Shown: positions 25,308-33,876 of the stretch, piece after piece
Position numbering within the stretch: position 1 is the first letter of the stretch
Layout: every line of letters begins with the position of its first letter
Origin: Halomonas cerina
Lineage (GTDB): Bacteria > Pseudomonadota > Gammaproteobacteria > Pseudomonadales > Halomonadaceae
Assembly: GCF_014192215.1 (NCBI RefSeq)
Contig: NZ_JACHXP010000010.1
Span: forward strand, 1 to 64,000
Length of the DNA stretch: 64,000 nt
Direction of reading: 5' to 3'
The notes under the pieces: generated by a model
What the model saw: the letters and a program-made list of their open reading frames with translations, nothing else
Told to the model about the DNA's origin: nothing
Databases searched by the model: none
Program-made: the position numbers and the translations under genes

Positions 25308-27012
25308 GGCCGAGGCTGTGTGAAAACGTAGCTCACGCTATACTCTACCCGTGACAGCTCGTGGAGGTGCCGATGAAGCGCTTCGTTGCAGGTGAGTCCC
25401 GGTCTCAAGCCACGTTGTTCCCTGAGCTTCTTGATGATTTTGTCTCGGAGGACAACCCGGTCCGAGCCATCGAGGCTTTTGTCGAGGCTCTCGACCTCAG
25501 ACAACTCGGCTTCAAGGGAGTCGATCCTCAGGCCACCGGCCGACCCGCCTATCACCCCGCTGTACTCCTGAAAATCTATCTCTACGGATACCTCAATCGT
25601 GTCCAATCCAGCCGCCGCCTGGAGCGCGAGGCGCAGCGCAATGTCGAGCTGATGTGGCTGACAGAGCGCCTGGCGCCGGACTTCAAGACGATTGCCGACT
25701 TTCGAAAGCACAACGGCAAGGCGATCCGCGCCACCTGCCGAGACTTTGTCGTACTATGCCGGCGCTTGGGGCTCTTCTCACAAGCGATCGTTGCCATTGA
25801 CGGGAGCAAGTTCAAGGCGGTTAACAACCGAGACCGCAACTATACGTTTGCCAAGATGAAGCGGCGTGCAGAGGAAATCGATAAAAGCATCGAGCGTTAC
25901 CTACGCCAACTCGATTCAGCCGACCAAGGCGACCCCGCTGATACAGAGGCGCAGACAGCACAGCTGAAGGAAAAGATCGCCGCCCTCATCGAGGAAGTGC
26001 AGCAACTGCAATTCATTGAAATACAAAGAACCCAGGCACCTGACCAGCAAGTCTCGTTGACAGATCCTGATTCCCGCTCCATGACGGCGCGAGGCACCGG
26101 GGTAGTGGGGTACAACGTACAGACAGCTGTGGATAACCGGCATCACTTGATCATCGCCCATGAGGTCACCAACGTTGGTAGTGACCGCAGTCAACTTTCC
26201 AGGATGGCCAATCAGGCGCGTGATGCCAGCGGCATCAAAGATCTCACCGTCGTGGCTGATCGCGGTTACTTTAAGGGAGAAGAGATTCTCGAGTGCCACA
26301 AGGCTGGTATCACCACCTATCTCCCCAAACCGAAGACCTCACCGAGCCAGGCCAAGGGAATGTTTCCCAGAGAGACATTTCTCTTCATCCCCTAAAGCAA
26401 CGAATACCGCTGCCCTGCAGGAGAGCGACTGATCTGGCGTTTCAAGAGCGTCGAAAAGGGTCAGACGCTGCATTGTTACTGGAGTTCAGCCTGCCCGACC
26501 TGCACGATGAAAGGGCAATGTACCACTGGTAAACACCGGCGTATCAAACGCTGGGAGCATGAGGATGTGCTTGAGGCGGTACAGTCTAGGCTGGACCAGA
26601 AACCGGAAATGATGCGTCTCAGACGCCAGACAGTCGAGCACCCGTTCGGCACACTGAAGGCCTGGATGGGAGCGACGCATTTCCTGACCAAGAGCCTCAA
26701 GAACGTCAGCACGGAAATGAGCCTTCACGTGCTGGCCTACAATATGAAACGCGTCATGAAGATCCTCGGCACCAAGGGGTTGATTCAGGCGATGCGGGCA
26801 TAGTGTGCCTGCCGCTCTCTGTAGCGCCTGTAGCGCCTGTAGCGCCCTATGATGCTCTCCAGGAAAGATTTCTCGGGGCGCGCGATTTTGAATAACCTCG
26901 TATGTGACGATGACGGAAGTGCTTTGAGACGTCGCGTTGGTCGCTGGGCGTGGCCTGACAGCCGGATGCGGGAACAGGCAACGGATTTTTGGGTTTTCAC
27001 ACAGCCTCGGCC
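25308..27012 (+). mobile_element. IS1182-type insertion sequence
   Basis: Bounded by a perfect 20-base terminal inverted repeat: GGCCGAGGCTGTGTGAAAAC at 25308-25327 and its reverse complement at 26993-27012. Total 1705 bases with one broken transposase gene. No clear target duplication is visible. It separates the flavin monooxygenase gene from the hicAB cassette. Between the transposase end (26803) and the right repeat a GTAGCGCCT motif is repeated in tandem at about 26821-26842. Confidence 0.9.
25373..26803 (+). pseudogene. IS1182-family transposase (frameshifted)
   Basis: The first part from ATG 25373 encodes the IS1182 N-terminal domain ('FVEALDLRQLGFKGVDPQAT', 'NVELMWLTERLAPDFKTIAD') and catalytic core ('AIDGSKFKAVNNRDRNYTF', 'VVADRGYFKGEEILECHKAG'). 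After 'SQAKGMFP' near 26355 the frame is lost. It resumes in another frame before 26410 with 'YRCPAGERLIWRFKSVEKGQ' and continues to 'RQTVEHPFGTLKAWMG' (catalytic Glu) and 26803. At least one frameshift thus separates the active-site residues, so the copy is probably inactive. Confidence 0.88.
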
Positions 27013-27131
27013 TCTTCCAGGCCAGATGTGACCAGCAAACTATTGCCTCAGGTCTGTAAGACCGCAGCTCAATTGGAAACAACTGTCCCAGCTGCGAACG
27101 ACTGAGTACTACCGCTTGACGAGATCGGTCT

Positions 27132-27191
27132 GCCCAACGCCGGCCATCAGCCACGCGAGGTACGAGCGTCGGCTGTATGGCCTTGTTATGC
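27132..27191 (-). repeat. attC site of the hicAB cassette
   Basis: On the minus strand it starts GCATAAC and ends GTTGGGC (perfect GTTRRRY). Inside, GGCCATaCAGCC pairs with GGCTGATGGCC leaving one unpaired A, the characteristic extrahelical base of attC. The AAGGCC after the first core and GGC before the last core follow the common attC layout. Length 60 bases. The TAA stop of hicB is part of the first core, a hallmark of integron cassettes. Confidence 0.85.
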
Positions 27192-27398
27192 ATACAGCAG
27201 TCGGCCTCGCGGCTCCGGGATCGGCCGACCAAGTTCTCGTGCAATCTCGATCCACTCCTTAATGACTTGCTGAGCATTTGCTACGGCCTGTTCGTAAGTT
27301 TCTCCGTCAGCCATACAACCCGCGAGCTCCGGGACCTCGACGACGAAGGATTGGTCTTCATCGCTCCAGTAGATAATCAACTCATACTTAATCGACAT
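27186..27398 (-). CDS. hicB: HicB-type antitoxin
   Basis: A 70-residue protein with the partial RNase H-like HicB fold: 'YELIIYWSDEDQSFVVEVPE', then 'LAGCMADGETYEQAVANAQQ' and 'IKEWIEIARELGRPIPEPRG'. It lacks a long C-terminal DNA-binding helix. It overlaps the end of hicA by 11 bases and has GGAG seven bases upstream. It neutralises the HicA mRNA interferase. Its stop codon lies inside the attC site, so the pair forms the first cassette of the integron. Confidence 0.9.
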   Translation of the reverse strand: MSIKYELIIYWSDEDQSFVVEVPELAGCMADGETYEQAVANAQQVIKEWIEIARELGRPIPEPRGRLLYA

Positions 27399-27648
27399 CA
27401 GTCTCTCCCAACCGGTACTTGACCAGGATGTTCCTAACCTGTTTGACCTGATAAGGCTTGGCTTTGCTCCCTTTTGGCTGCAGGTTCACTATCTCTGCCA
27501 CCCCATCCCGCGTGAATATATGGTGACTGCCTCTGACTCGTTCTTCGAATCCAAGTCGAACCAGAAGCTGGCACAGGAGTGAAAACTCAACATTCGTGTC
27601 TGAGCTTCCCGATAGGATCTTCTGTCTTATCTTCGAATATTTCCCCAT
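27388..27648 (-). CDS. hicA: HicA-type toxin (mRNA interferase)
   Basis: An 86-residue protein whose core 'LCQLLVRLGFEERVRGSHHI' followed by 'FTRDG' and 'KPYQVKQVRNILVKYRL' matches HicA; the catalytic histidine is in 'GSHH'. HicA is a dsRBD-fold ribonuclease that cleaves mRNA when HicB is lost. The N-terminal ~20 residues extend beyond the usual 60-residue form. It is the promoter-proximal gene of the cassette, divergent from the integrase. Confidence 0.88.
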   Translation of the reverse strand: MGKYSKIRQKILSGSSDTNVEFSLLCQLLVRLGFEERVRGSHHIFTRDGVAEIVNLQPKGSKAKPYQVKQVRNILVKYRLGETDVD

Positions 27649-27735
27649 TGTCTATTCATCCGTACGCCCACCGGGTTACAGTCTGCAACAGGTATTAGAC
27701 AGCGTGCTCGTTGATTGACTTGAACGCGCGTGCTC

Positions 27736-27742
27736 GTTCAAC
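27736..27742 (-). repeat. candidate attI crossover site
   Basis: GTTGAAC on the minus strand is a perfect GTTRRRY core. It lies 150 bases from the integrase start and 88 bases upstream of hicA, where the attI-first cassette junction is expected. With the attC core at 27132-27138 it would define a cassette of about 604 bases. GTTRRRY is short and can occur by chance, so the call rests on position. Confidence 0.45.
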
Positions 27743-27856
27743 AATCTTATCAATCGCGAATTTTTCTAGCTAACTCTTTGATCTTACGGAGCCTGAATCA
27801 TGATTCGGCCACCTATGCAGGATTCGCGCGCTTGCGCGTTTTGCCAGGCCCAATAA

Positions 27857-27876
27857 TACTGTATGCATATCCATGC
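27857..27876 (+). promoter_or_regulatory. weak LexA-box-like sequence upstream of intI
   Basis: TACTGTATGCATATCCATGC has a perfect left half (TACTGTAT) of a LexA/SOS box, but the right half is poor (CCAT in place of ACAG). It lies 16 bases before the integrase ATG. Many intI genes are SOS-controlled by a box at this place, which is the only reason to note it. Confidence 0.25.
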
Positions 27877-27891
27877 ATCGAGGGCCGCCAT

Positions 27892-28857
27892 ATGGATTCG
27901 CACAGCAGACCGCCGAAGCTGATGGACCGAGTGAAGGCCACCATGCGAGTGAAGCGCTACAGCCCACGCACCGAAAAGACCTACTGCTACTGGATTCGCT
28001 ACTTCATTCGCTTCCATGGTGTCCGACACCCTGCCGTCATGGGTGGCACAGAGGTACGTGCCTTTCTGGAGCATTTGGCGGTGGAACGCCGGGTGGCGGC
28101 GGCCACGCAGAACCAGGCGTTGAACGCTCTCGTGTTTCTCTATCGGCATATTCTTGATCAGCCTTTAGGGGATATCGGGGAGTTCTCGCGCGCCAAGCGC
28201 CCTCGCCGGCTTCCGGTGGTGCTTTCTCACGAGGATATCATGCGAGTGCTGAGCCATCTGGCTAGCCCCATGCACCTGATGGCCACCTTGATGTATGGCT
28301 CGGGGCTGCGACTCATCGAGACCTGCCGGCTACGTGTTCGCGATATCGACTTCGAACGCCAGGTTGTAACGGTGAGAGCTGGCAAAGGCGACAAGGATAG
28401 AACCACACTGCTCCCAGCGATCAGCATTCCCTCCTTGCGGCAGAGCATCACCGTGGCCAACCATCGGCTTGATGATCGCCTGCAACATGGAGGCGTGCCC
28501 GTGACGCTGCCCCACGCCCTCGACCGCAAGTACCCCAATGCGGGAGTTTCCCTCGCCTGGCAATGGCTCTTCCCCGCCAGCCGCCCCTGTTTCGATGATA
28601 CTGGCAAGGTGGTGCTGCATCATATCCATCCATCGGCGGTGCAGAGAGCCGTTAGGCACGCCATGCGGGCCGCTTCACTTACCCGTCCCGGCTCCTGCCA
28701 CACCCTGCGACACAGCTTCGCCACTCAGCTGCTGAACCAGGGCACGGATATCCGCACGGTTCAGGAATTACTCGGGCACAAGAGCGTGGAAACCACCCAG
28801 ATCTACACCCATGTGCTGGGCAAGGGCTTTGCCGGCGTGCGCAGTCCCTTGGGATAA
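27892..28857 (+). CDS. intI: integron integrase (IntI-type tyrosine recombinase)
   Basis: A 321-residue tyrosine recombinase. The SAM-like N-terminal domain includes 'KATMRVKRYSPRTEKTYCYW'. Catalytic residues are Arg in 'MYGSGLRLIETCRLRVRDID', '[12 protein letters not shown]', and His/Tyr in '[20 protein letters not shown]'. The IntI-specific insertion before the second box is present ('NAGVSLAWQWLFPASRPC', then 'VVLHHIHPSAVQRAVR'), which separates it from XerCD. ATG 27892 with GAGGG upstream fits better than the in-frame start at 27730. It is divergent from the hicAB cassette. Its 3' quarter is duplicated at 13902-14103. Confidence 0.93.
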   Translation: MDSHSRPPKLMDRVKATMRVKRYSPRTEKTYCYWIRYFIRFHGVRHPAVMGGTEVRAFLEHLAVERRVAAATQNQALNALVFLYRHILDQPLGDIGEFSRAKRPRRLPVVLSHEDIMRVLSHLASPMHLMATLMYGSGLRLIETCRLRVRDIDFERQVVTVRAGKGDKDRTTLLPAISIPSLRQSITVANHRLDDRLQHGGVPVTLPHALDRKYPNAGVSLAWQWLFPASRPCFDDTGKVVLHHIHPSAVQRAVRHAMRAASLTRPGSCHTLRHSFATQLLNQGTDIRTVQELLGHKSVETTQIYTHVLGKGFAGVRSPLG

Positions 28858-29068
28858 AGGACCATCAGGGACGTCGGGCACGCTACCGCCTGCCCCACCT
28901 GCATGATGCGGCGGCGCTCCAGCCATCTCCTTCGGTAGTCTCTGCGAGTCCCTTGTGGCCATCTTCTGCGGCCTTAGCCCCAAGACTATGGAATCGGCGC
29001 CTCGGGTGCAAAGCTCACTTTGGCCATGTGCCGAAAGGGCACTTCTAGGGACACGATCCGGGCTGACC
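28858..29068. other. region downstream of the complete integrase
   Basis: No gene. The first ~130 bases (GGGCACGCTACCGCC ... GGCCATCTTC) resemble the DNA after the integrase fragment at 14103-14235, showing that both integrase copies share a 3' flank. The homology fades before the GNAT fragment at 29069. Confidence 0.6.
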
Positions 29069-29229
29069 TCAGCGCGGCGGCGTGAGGTCGCGGCGCATGA
29101 TGGTCACCGCCTCGCCGCGGTAGTGGCAATCCTCCAGGTCCTTCCAGCCCAGGCGCCGGTAGAGCGCCTGCTGATTCGGCGTGTAGAGGTAGAAGCGGTG
29201 GTAGCCGTGGGCCCGGGCCTCTTCCTCCA
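29069..29229 (-). pseudogene. GNAT acetyltransferase, C-terminal fragment
   Basis: The last ~53 codons of a GNAT-type protein: 'EEEARAHGYHRFYLYTPNQQ' then 'ALYRRLGWKDLEDCHYRGE' and 'VTIMRRDLTPPR', corresponding to the acetyl-CoA-binding end (the NQQ-LYxRxGW motif). It is cut at 29229, exactly where the ABC ATPase fragment starts on the plus strand. Confidence 0.75.
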
Positions 29230-29546
29230 CGGTGCGCCACTACGCCGAGCGCATCTTCGTGATGTACGCCGGGCGCGTGGTCGAAAGCGCGCCGGTGGAC
29301 GACCTGCTCGATCACCCGCAGCACCCCTACACCCAGGCGCTGCTCGCCGCCATCCCCGACGCCGCCAACGCCACCCGGCTGCGCGAGGTGCCCGCCGGCG
29401 AGCCCCCGAGCCTGCTGCATCCGCCGGCGTCCTGCCGCTTCCACCCGCGCTGCCCGCACTTCATGGCCGGGCTGTGCGACGTCGAGGATCCCCCCGACTT
29501 CGAACCACGCCGCGACCATCGCTCGGCCTGCTGGCTGCATCGCTGA
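29230..29546 (+). pseudogene. peptide ABC ATPase, C-terminal fragment (copy of 22843-23166)
   Basis: The plus strand encodes the last 105 residues of the DppF/OppF-like ATPase with only small differences: 'AAIPDAANAT' replaces 'AAIADPDAANAT' and 'PPASCRF' replaces 'PPAACRF'. Walker A, the signature and Walker B are absent. Homology ends at the stop codon. It represents either a duplication of the operon's 3' end or the remains of a second operon. Confidence 0.9.
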
Positions 29547-29615
29547 GCGCCGTCGGGTGGCTACACTGATTAGGATCAATCGACGAGGCGCTGAAGTATC
29601 TTTGAGAGGTGGGCC

Positions 29616-30047
29616 ATGAGCAACGAGAAGAGCTATCAGGGCAGCTGTTTCTGCGGGGCCGTGCAGGTGACGGTGACCGGCGAGCCGGCCGGCATGGGCT
29701 ATTGCCACTGCGCATCCTGCCGGCACTGGTCGGCCGGGCCGGTGAATGCGTTCACCCTGTGGAAGCCGAAGGCCGTGCAGGTCACCCGGGGTGCCGACAA
29801 CCTGGCCAGTTACAGCAAGACCACGGGCAGTCGGCGCCAATGGTGCAAGACCTGCGGTGGCCATGTGATGACCGAGCACCCCGAGATGGGGCTGATCGAC
29901 GTCTATGCCGCGATCATCCCCGACTACCCCTTCGTGCCGGCGCTGCACGTTCACTATCAGGAGTCCGTGCTGCCGCTGCGCGACGGTCTGCCCAAGATGC
30001 GGGACGTGCCGGCGGAGATGGGGGGGCTCGGGCGAGACGCTGGATGA
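29616..30047 (+). CDS. GFA (CENP-V/Mss4-fold) family protein
   Basis: A 143-residue zinc-binding protein with the GFA cysteine pattern: 'GSCFCGAV', 'GYCHCASCRHWS' and 'QWCKTCGGHVMTEHP'. GFA proteins have the fold of glutathione-dependent formaldehyde-activating enzyme, but their reactions are mostly unknown. GAGAGGTGGG lies just before the ATG. Its stop overlaps the start of the lipoprotein gene (ATGA), so the two are coupled. Confidence 0.88.
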   Translation: MSNEKSYQGSCFCGAVQVTVTGEPAGMGYCHCASCRHWSAGPVNAFTLWKPKAVQVTRGADNLASYSKTTGSRRQWCKTCGGHVMTEHPEMGLIDVYAAIIPDYPFVPALHVHYQESVLPLRDGLPKMRDVPAEMGGLGRDAG

Positions 30048-30409
30048 GTGAACCACAGCGTCGAGCGCGGGCCGGCCAGTGGTGGTGCCTTGGGGTGGTA
30101 ACCCTGTTGCTGCTGGGCTGCAGCGGTGGGGATAACCTCTCCGAGGTCCCCTTGCCGGTGCTGGCCAACCATCCCGAGGCCCACGACGGTAACCGGGTGG
30201 CGACCCAGGGGGTTGTGCGCCATTTCGAGGCGCCGTTGCACTACTGGATCGAAGACGAGGACCTGCACCGGGTCGAGATCTTTCCCCACGAGGCAATCGC
30301 CCCTTACCTGGGTGAGGCCGTGCGGGTGGAGGGGCGTTTCCGCTTCTCGCGCGACACGGGGCGCCGGCTGACGCTCGAGCGGGTCACGCCGCTCGACGAG
30401 GCCAAGTGA
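30044..30409 (+). CDS. small lipoprotein of unknown function
   Basis: A 121-residue protein with a lipoprotein signal ('WWCLGVVTLLLLGCSGG', lipobox LLLGC). The mature part resembles an OB-like small beta domain ('LPVLANHPEAHDGNRVATQG', 'RVEGRFRFSRDTGRRLTLER'), of the type found in exported nucleic-acid or small-ligand binding proteins. No specific function can be assigned. It overlaps the GFA gene by four bases. Confidence 0.75.
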   Translation: MSEPQRRARAGQWWCLGVVTLLLLGCSGGDNLSEVPLPVLANHPEAHDGNRVATQGVVRHFEAPLHYWIEDEDLHRVEIFPHEAIAPYLGEAVRVEGRFRFSRDTGRRLTLERVTPLDEAK

Positions 30410-30464
30410 GCTTGGCCAGTGGGTTGGATGGCCTTTCCCCGGCCACCGCGGGAAAACGCCCGGC

Positions 30465-31430
30465 TCACTCCAGGGTGACGGGCGAGACGAATCCCGGCGG
30501 CTTCAGCGCCAGCACCGAACACTGCAATTGATAGAGCACCGCCTCGGCCGTGTTGCCGATGATGAAGCCGGGGATCCCGGTCCTCGCCACCGTGCCCATC
30601 ACCACCAGGTCGGCCTTCAGCTTACCGACCAGTTCAGGAAGCTTCTTCTTCGCTCCCCCCATGGTCAGGTGTACCCGGGGGGACAGGTAGTCATAGGCGT
30701 CCGGCCCGATGCGCTCGCGAAGGTGATGCGTCAGCCTGTCCATCCCGACCTGGTGACGGGAATGCTCGCCCTCGACGATGTGTCGCTCCGTCGTGTCGGG
30801 ATCATTGGCCCAGAGGCCCACGAAGCCGGCTTCCGGCGCATCCCAGGCATGCACGAGATGCAGCTCAGCGAAGTCGGACAGCGCCAGGGAGCTGGCGATA
30901 TCCAGGATGCTGTCGTTGAGCGCCTGTTCTCCGGGCACGGCGCGGTGGACGTCGAAATCGACGGCCGCGACGATGCGCCGGTAGTTGGGCTTTTCCTCCG
31001 GTTTCATCAGCCACACCGGACAGGGGCACTTGCGCATCAGGTGCATGTCATCGCTGCCGAACAGCAATCGGCTCCATTCCGGGTTTTCCGCCGTCTTGAT
31101 CACCAGATCATGGTCATCGCGCAGCACGGCTCGAATGACCTCGATGAATTTGATACCGGTCAGCACCTCGGTATGGCAGGTGATCCGGTCGGCGTGGGGC
31201 AGAATCAGCGATTCGATCCAGGTGCGGCGCTCGGCGATCACCGCTTGCCTGACCTCGACGGATGATGGACCTCGAGGCGCCAGCGAGAGATCCAGCATTT
31301 CCTCGGGGAGGACATCGATGAGGGTCAGCATCGCCTGGTTGTTCTCCGCCAGGGATACCGCTCGGGCGAGCCCCGCCTCCTGGGGGACGGAGGGCTCGAT
31401 GACATAGAGGATATTCCTGAAACGTTTCAT
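30465..31430 (-). CDS. tandem universal stress protein (UspE-like)
   Basis: A 321-residue protein with two UspA domains. The first starts 'MKRFRNILYVIEPSVPQEAG', the second 'RRIVAAVDFDVHRAVPGEQA'. The nucleotide-binding G-2x-G-9x-G region is visible in 'VVMGTVARTGIPGFIIGNTA'. The four-base overlap with the upstream antiporter gene shows an operon. Usp proteins respond to stress and often control ion transporters, which fits the neighbour. Confidence 0.9.
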   Translation of the reverse strand: MKRFRNILYVIEPSVPQEAGLARAVSLAENNQAMLTLIDVLPEEMLDLSLAPRGPSSVEVRQAVIAERRTWIESLILPHADRITCHTEVLTGIKFIEVIRAVLRDDHDLVIKTAENPEWSRLLFGSDDMHLMRKCPCPVWLMKPEEKPNYRRIVAAVDFDVHRAVPGEQALNDSILDIASSLALSDFAELHLVHAWDAPEAGFVGLWANDPDTTERHIVEGEHSRHQVGMDRLTHHLRERIGPDAYDYLSPRVHLTMGGAKKKLPELVGKLKADLVVMGTVARTGIPGFIIGNTAEAVLYQLQCSVLALKPPGFVSPVTLE

Positions 31431-33094
31431 GCGCTCTCCCCTTCCCGAGGTTCGACTGATGATTGGGGGGCCATTACCCGGATGGCTGCTTCCCTTGCGG
31501 CGTCTGCATAGGGCACCAGCACCAGGTCCACGCCGTCTTGCTCGAAGCGTCGGGCATCCCGCTGATGTGAGACGGCGATCGCGACTTTTCCCGTGAACCC
31601 TTGCTGACGAAGGCCATGCAGGAGCATGCGATTGACGGCGCGATCCCGGAGGGTGCTGACGACCCAGCGAGCCTGGTGCAACGGCAGGGTCGCCAGGAAC
31701 TCCGGATCTTCCGCATCCCCGTAGCACACCCGGTAGCGGTCGCGTGCATGTTGCTGGACGGTGGTAGGATCGAAATCCACCGCCAGGAGACGACAGCCCC
31801 GTTCCCGGAGGTCTGCCGCGAGGGCCGCCCCGTAGCGCCCCAGCCCGATCAGCAGGACATCCACTTCATTGTTGGCCCCCACCAGGCTATCGAGTTCCCG
31901 GTGCGGCACCTGGCGCTCGAAGAGCGACAGTCGCGGCGCCAGGCGCTCGTAGATGACGTGCGAGTAGAGAATCATGTAGGTGGACACGCTGATGGTGATC
32001 AGGCCGACGAGGGTGATCAGCCCCACCGTCTCCTGTTGCAGGTGTCCCAGGGTCAGGCCCATGGCCGCCAGGATCAGCGAGAATTCGCTGATCTGGGCCA
32101 CCGTGAGGCCGGCGAGGAAGCCCGTGCGCTTGCGGTAGCCCATGTAGCCCATAATCGCCATGACGATCAGCGGATTGCCGACCAGCACGAAGAGGGAGAG
32201 GACCGCCGAGGAACCGAGTTGTGCCCCGAGGGTGCCGAGGTTCAGGGTCGCCCCCAGCTCGATGAAGAAGAACAGCAGCAGGAAATCGCGCAGGCTCACC
32301 AGGCGCGAGGCCACCTGTTCACGATAGGGGGTCGAGGCGATGGATACCCCGGCGAGAAAGGCCCCCACCTCCTTGCTGAACCCGAGGGCCTCCCCCGCCG
32401 TGGCGCCGATGACTGCCCAGGCGATGGCGAAGAGCATCAGGAGTTCCGAAGAATGGGCCAGCCGATGCAGCAGCCTTGGCAAGACATAGCGCATCAACAA
32501 GGCCAGTCCCGCTAGCATGGCAGCGCCCGTCAGCAAGACCTTCAGGGCTTCCCAGCCCATGTTGACGTCACCATCGGCCTGGCCGTAGGCGGTCAGGCCA
32601 ATCATGACCAGGACCACCACGATGTCCTGCACGATCAAAAAACCCACTGCGATGCGCCCATGCAGGGAGTCCACCTCCCGCTTGTCGGACAGCAGCTTGA
32701 CGATGATGATGGTACTGGAAAAGGTCAGGGCGACGGCCACGTAGAGGGCGGTCACCGGCGACATGCCAAGCCCCAGCGCGATGAGGTAGCCCAGTGCCGA
32801 GGTGAACACCACCTGCCCCAGGCCGGACGCGAGGGCCACCGGCCCCACGGTCCGAATGATGTGCAGGTCGAGCTTCAGCCCCACCACGAACAACAGCAGG
32901 GCGATGCCGAGCCGGGCGAACAGCTCGATCTCGGTTCGCTGCTCCACCATGCTCAAGCCCGACGGCCCGAGCAGGATGCCCACGCCGATGAAGGCGACGA
33001 TCAGCGGCTGACGCAGCAACTGCGCCAGTGCGCCCCCCAGCACGGCGAGACCGAGGATCACTCCAATCTGGGCAAACACGCTCTCGAGCATCAT
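31427..33094 (-). CDS. CPA2-family cation:proton antiporter with RCK domain (YbaL/KefB-like)
   Basis: A 555-residue membrane protein. About 12 helices form a Na_H_exchanger domain (residues 5-385; 'VAFIGVGILLGPSGLSMVEQ', 'GFSKEVGAFLAGVSIASTPY'). A C-terminal RCK_N/TrkA_N NAD-binding domain follows ('DVLLIGLGRYGAALAADLRE' near 415-435). It likely exchanges K+ or Na+ for protons under nucleotide control. No C-terminal TrkA_C is seen. It leads an operon with the universal stress protein. Confidence 0.92.
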   Translation of the reverse strand: MMLESVFAQIGVILGLAVLGGALAQLLRQPLIVAFIGVGILLGPSGLSMVEQRTEIELFARLGIALLLFVVGLKLDLHIIRTVGPVALASGLGQVVFTSALGYLIALGLGMSPVTALYVAVALTFSSTIIIVKLLSDKREVDSLHGRIAVGFLIVQDIVVVLVMIGLTAYGQADGDVNMGWEALKVLLTGAAMLAGLALLMRYVLPRLLHRLAHSSELLMLFAIAWAVIGATAGEALGFSKEVGAFLAGVSIASTPYREQVASRLVSLRDFLLLFFFIELGATLNLGTLGAQLGSSAVLSLFVLVGNPLIVMAIMGYMGYRKRTGFLAGLTVAQISEFSLILAAMGLTLGHLQQETVGLITLVGLITISVSTYMILYSHVIYERLAPRLSLFERQVPHRELDSLVGANNEVDVLLIGLGRYGAALAADLRERGCRLLAVDFDPTTVQQHARDRYRVCYGDAEDPEFLATLPLHQARWVVSTLRDRAVNRMLLHGLRQQGFTGKVAIAVSHQRDARRFEQDGVDLVLVPYADAAREAAIRVMAPQSSVEPREGESA

Positions 33095-33238
33095 TGGCGA
33101 CTTCGCAGGTGATTAAGAGATTTGCTGATTATCCGGGATTGGTTCAAGTTACGGTCTCTCGCGCGCTCCAAAGCGCCGTTCCTCCTAGATTGAACCGAGA
33201 TGACTGCGACAGTATCGAGGCTGCAGCAGCCCATCGCC

Positions 33239-33718
33239 TCAGTCTTCGCCCTCTTCCAGCCCCAACCGCTGGTGCCACTCGGCGATGCTCTCCTCGGGAT
33301 AGCCGGCGAAGCACTTGTCGTTCTCCCGGGCCTCGACCTCAACCCAGCTGGCCTTGCTGTCCAACAGCAGGTGAACCCGCTCGGGCGGCACCGGCAGGTC
33401 GCTGTCGATGGCTGAGGCGAAGGGGTGGACCAGCCCCGGCCAGCGCGGGTCATAGACCCACAGCGCCGAGGCACAGTGGCGGCAGAAGTGGCGCTCGCCG
33501 GGGCTCGCCTCGCCGTCGATCACAGCATGGTAGACGCCCTTGTGCTCGGCACCGTCGATCTCGAGCGTCTCGGCACGCCCGCTGAGGTTAATGGCGTAGC
33601 CGCCGCCCCCGGCGGTCTTGCGACAGATGGAGCAGTAGCAGCGCTGGTAAGGATAGGGGTGAGGCGAGTCGACACTGAAACGCACCACACCGCAGTGGCA
33701 GGAACCTTGGAGCCGCAT
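33239..33718 (-). CDS. GFA (CENP-V/Mss4-fold) family protein
   Basis: A 159-residue intact GFA protein with cysteine pairs 'GSCHCGVVRF', 'CYCSICRKTAGGGG' and 'RHFCRHCASALW' forming two zinc sites. An AGGGAG ribosome site lies seven bases before the ATG. It is the undamaged relative of the internally deleted copy at 14338-14594; their C-terminal ends are nearly the same ('ENDKCFAGYPEESIAEWH'). Confidence 0.9.
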   Translation of the reverse strand: MRLQGSCHCGVVRFSVDSPHPYPYQRCYCSICRKTAGGGGYAINLSGRAETLEIDGAEHKGVYHAVIDGEASPGERHFCRHCASALWVYDPRWPGLVHPFASAIDSDLPVPPERVHLLLDSKASWVEVEARENDKCFAGYPEESIAEWHQRLGLEEGED

Positions 33719-33876
33719 GGTCGTTCTCCCTGAGTGCCGTGGGTGCTTCCAGTCTAGTTGACAATCCTCCTCTCCCTGACGGAAGAGGATTCCCGGGTTG
33801 TCGCCTTCCCGGTTCCTGCTTCATCGCCCGTCGCCCTTGGTGATGGCACCGCCAGTCTTACACAGGCTCCACAGGC

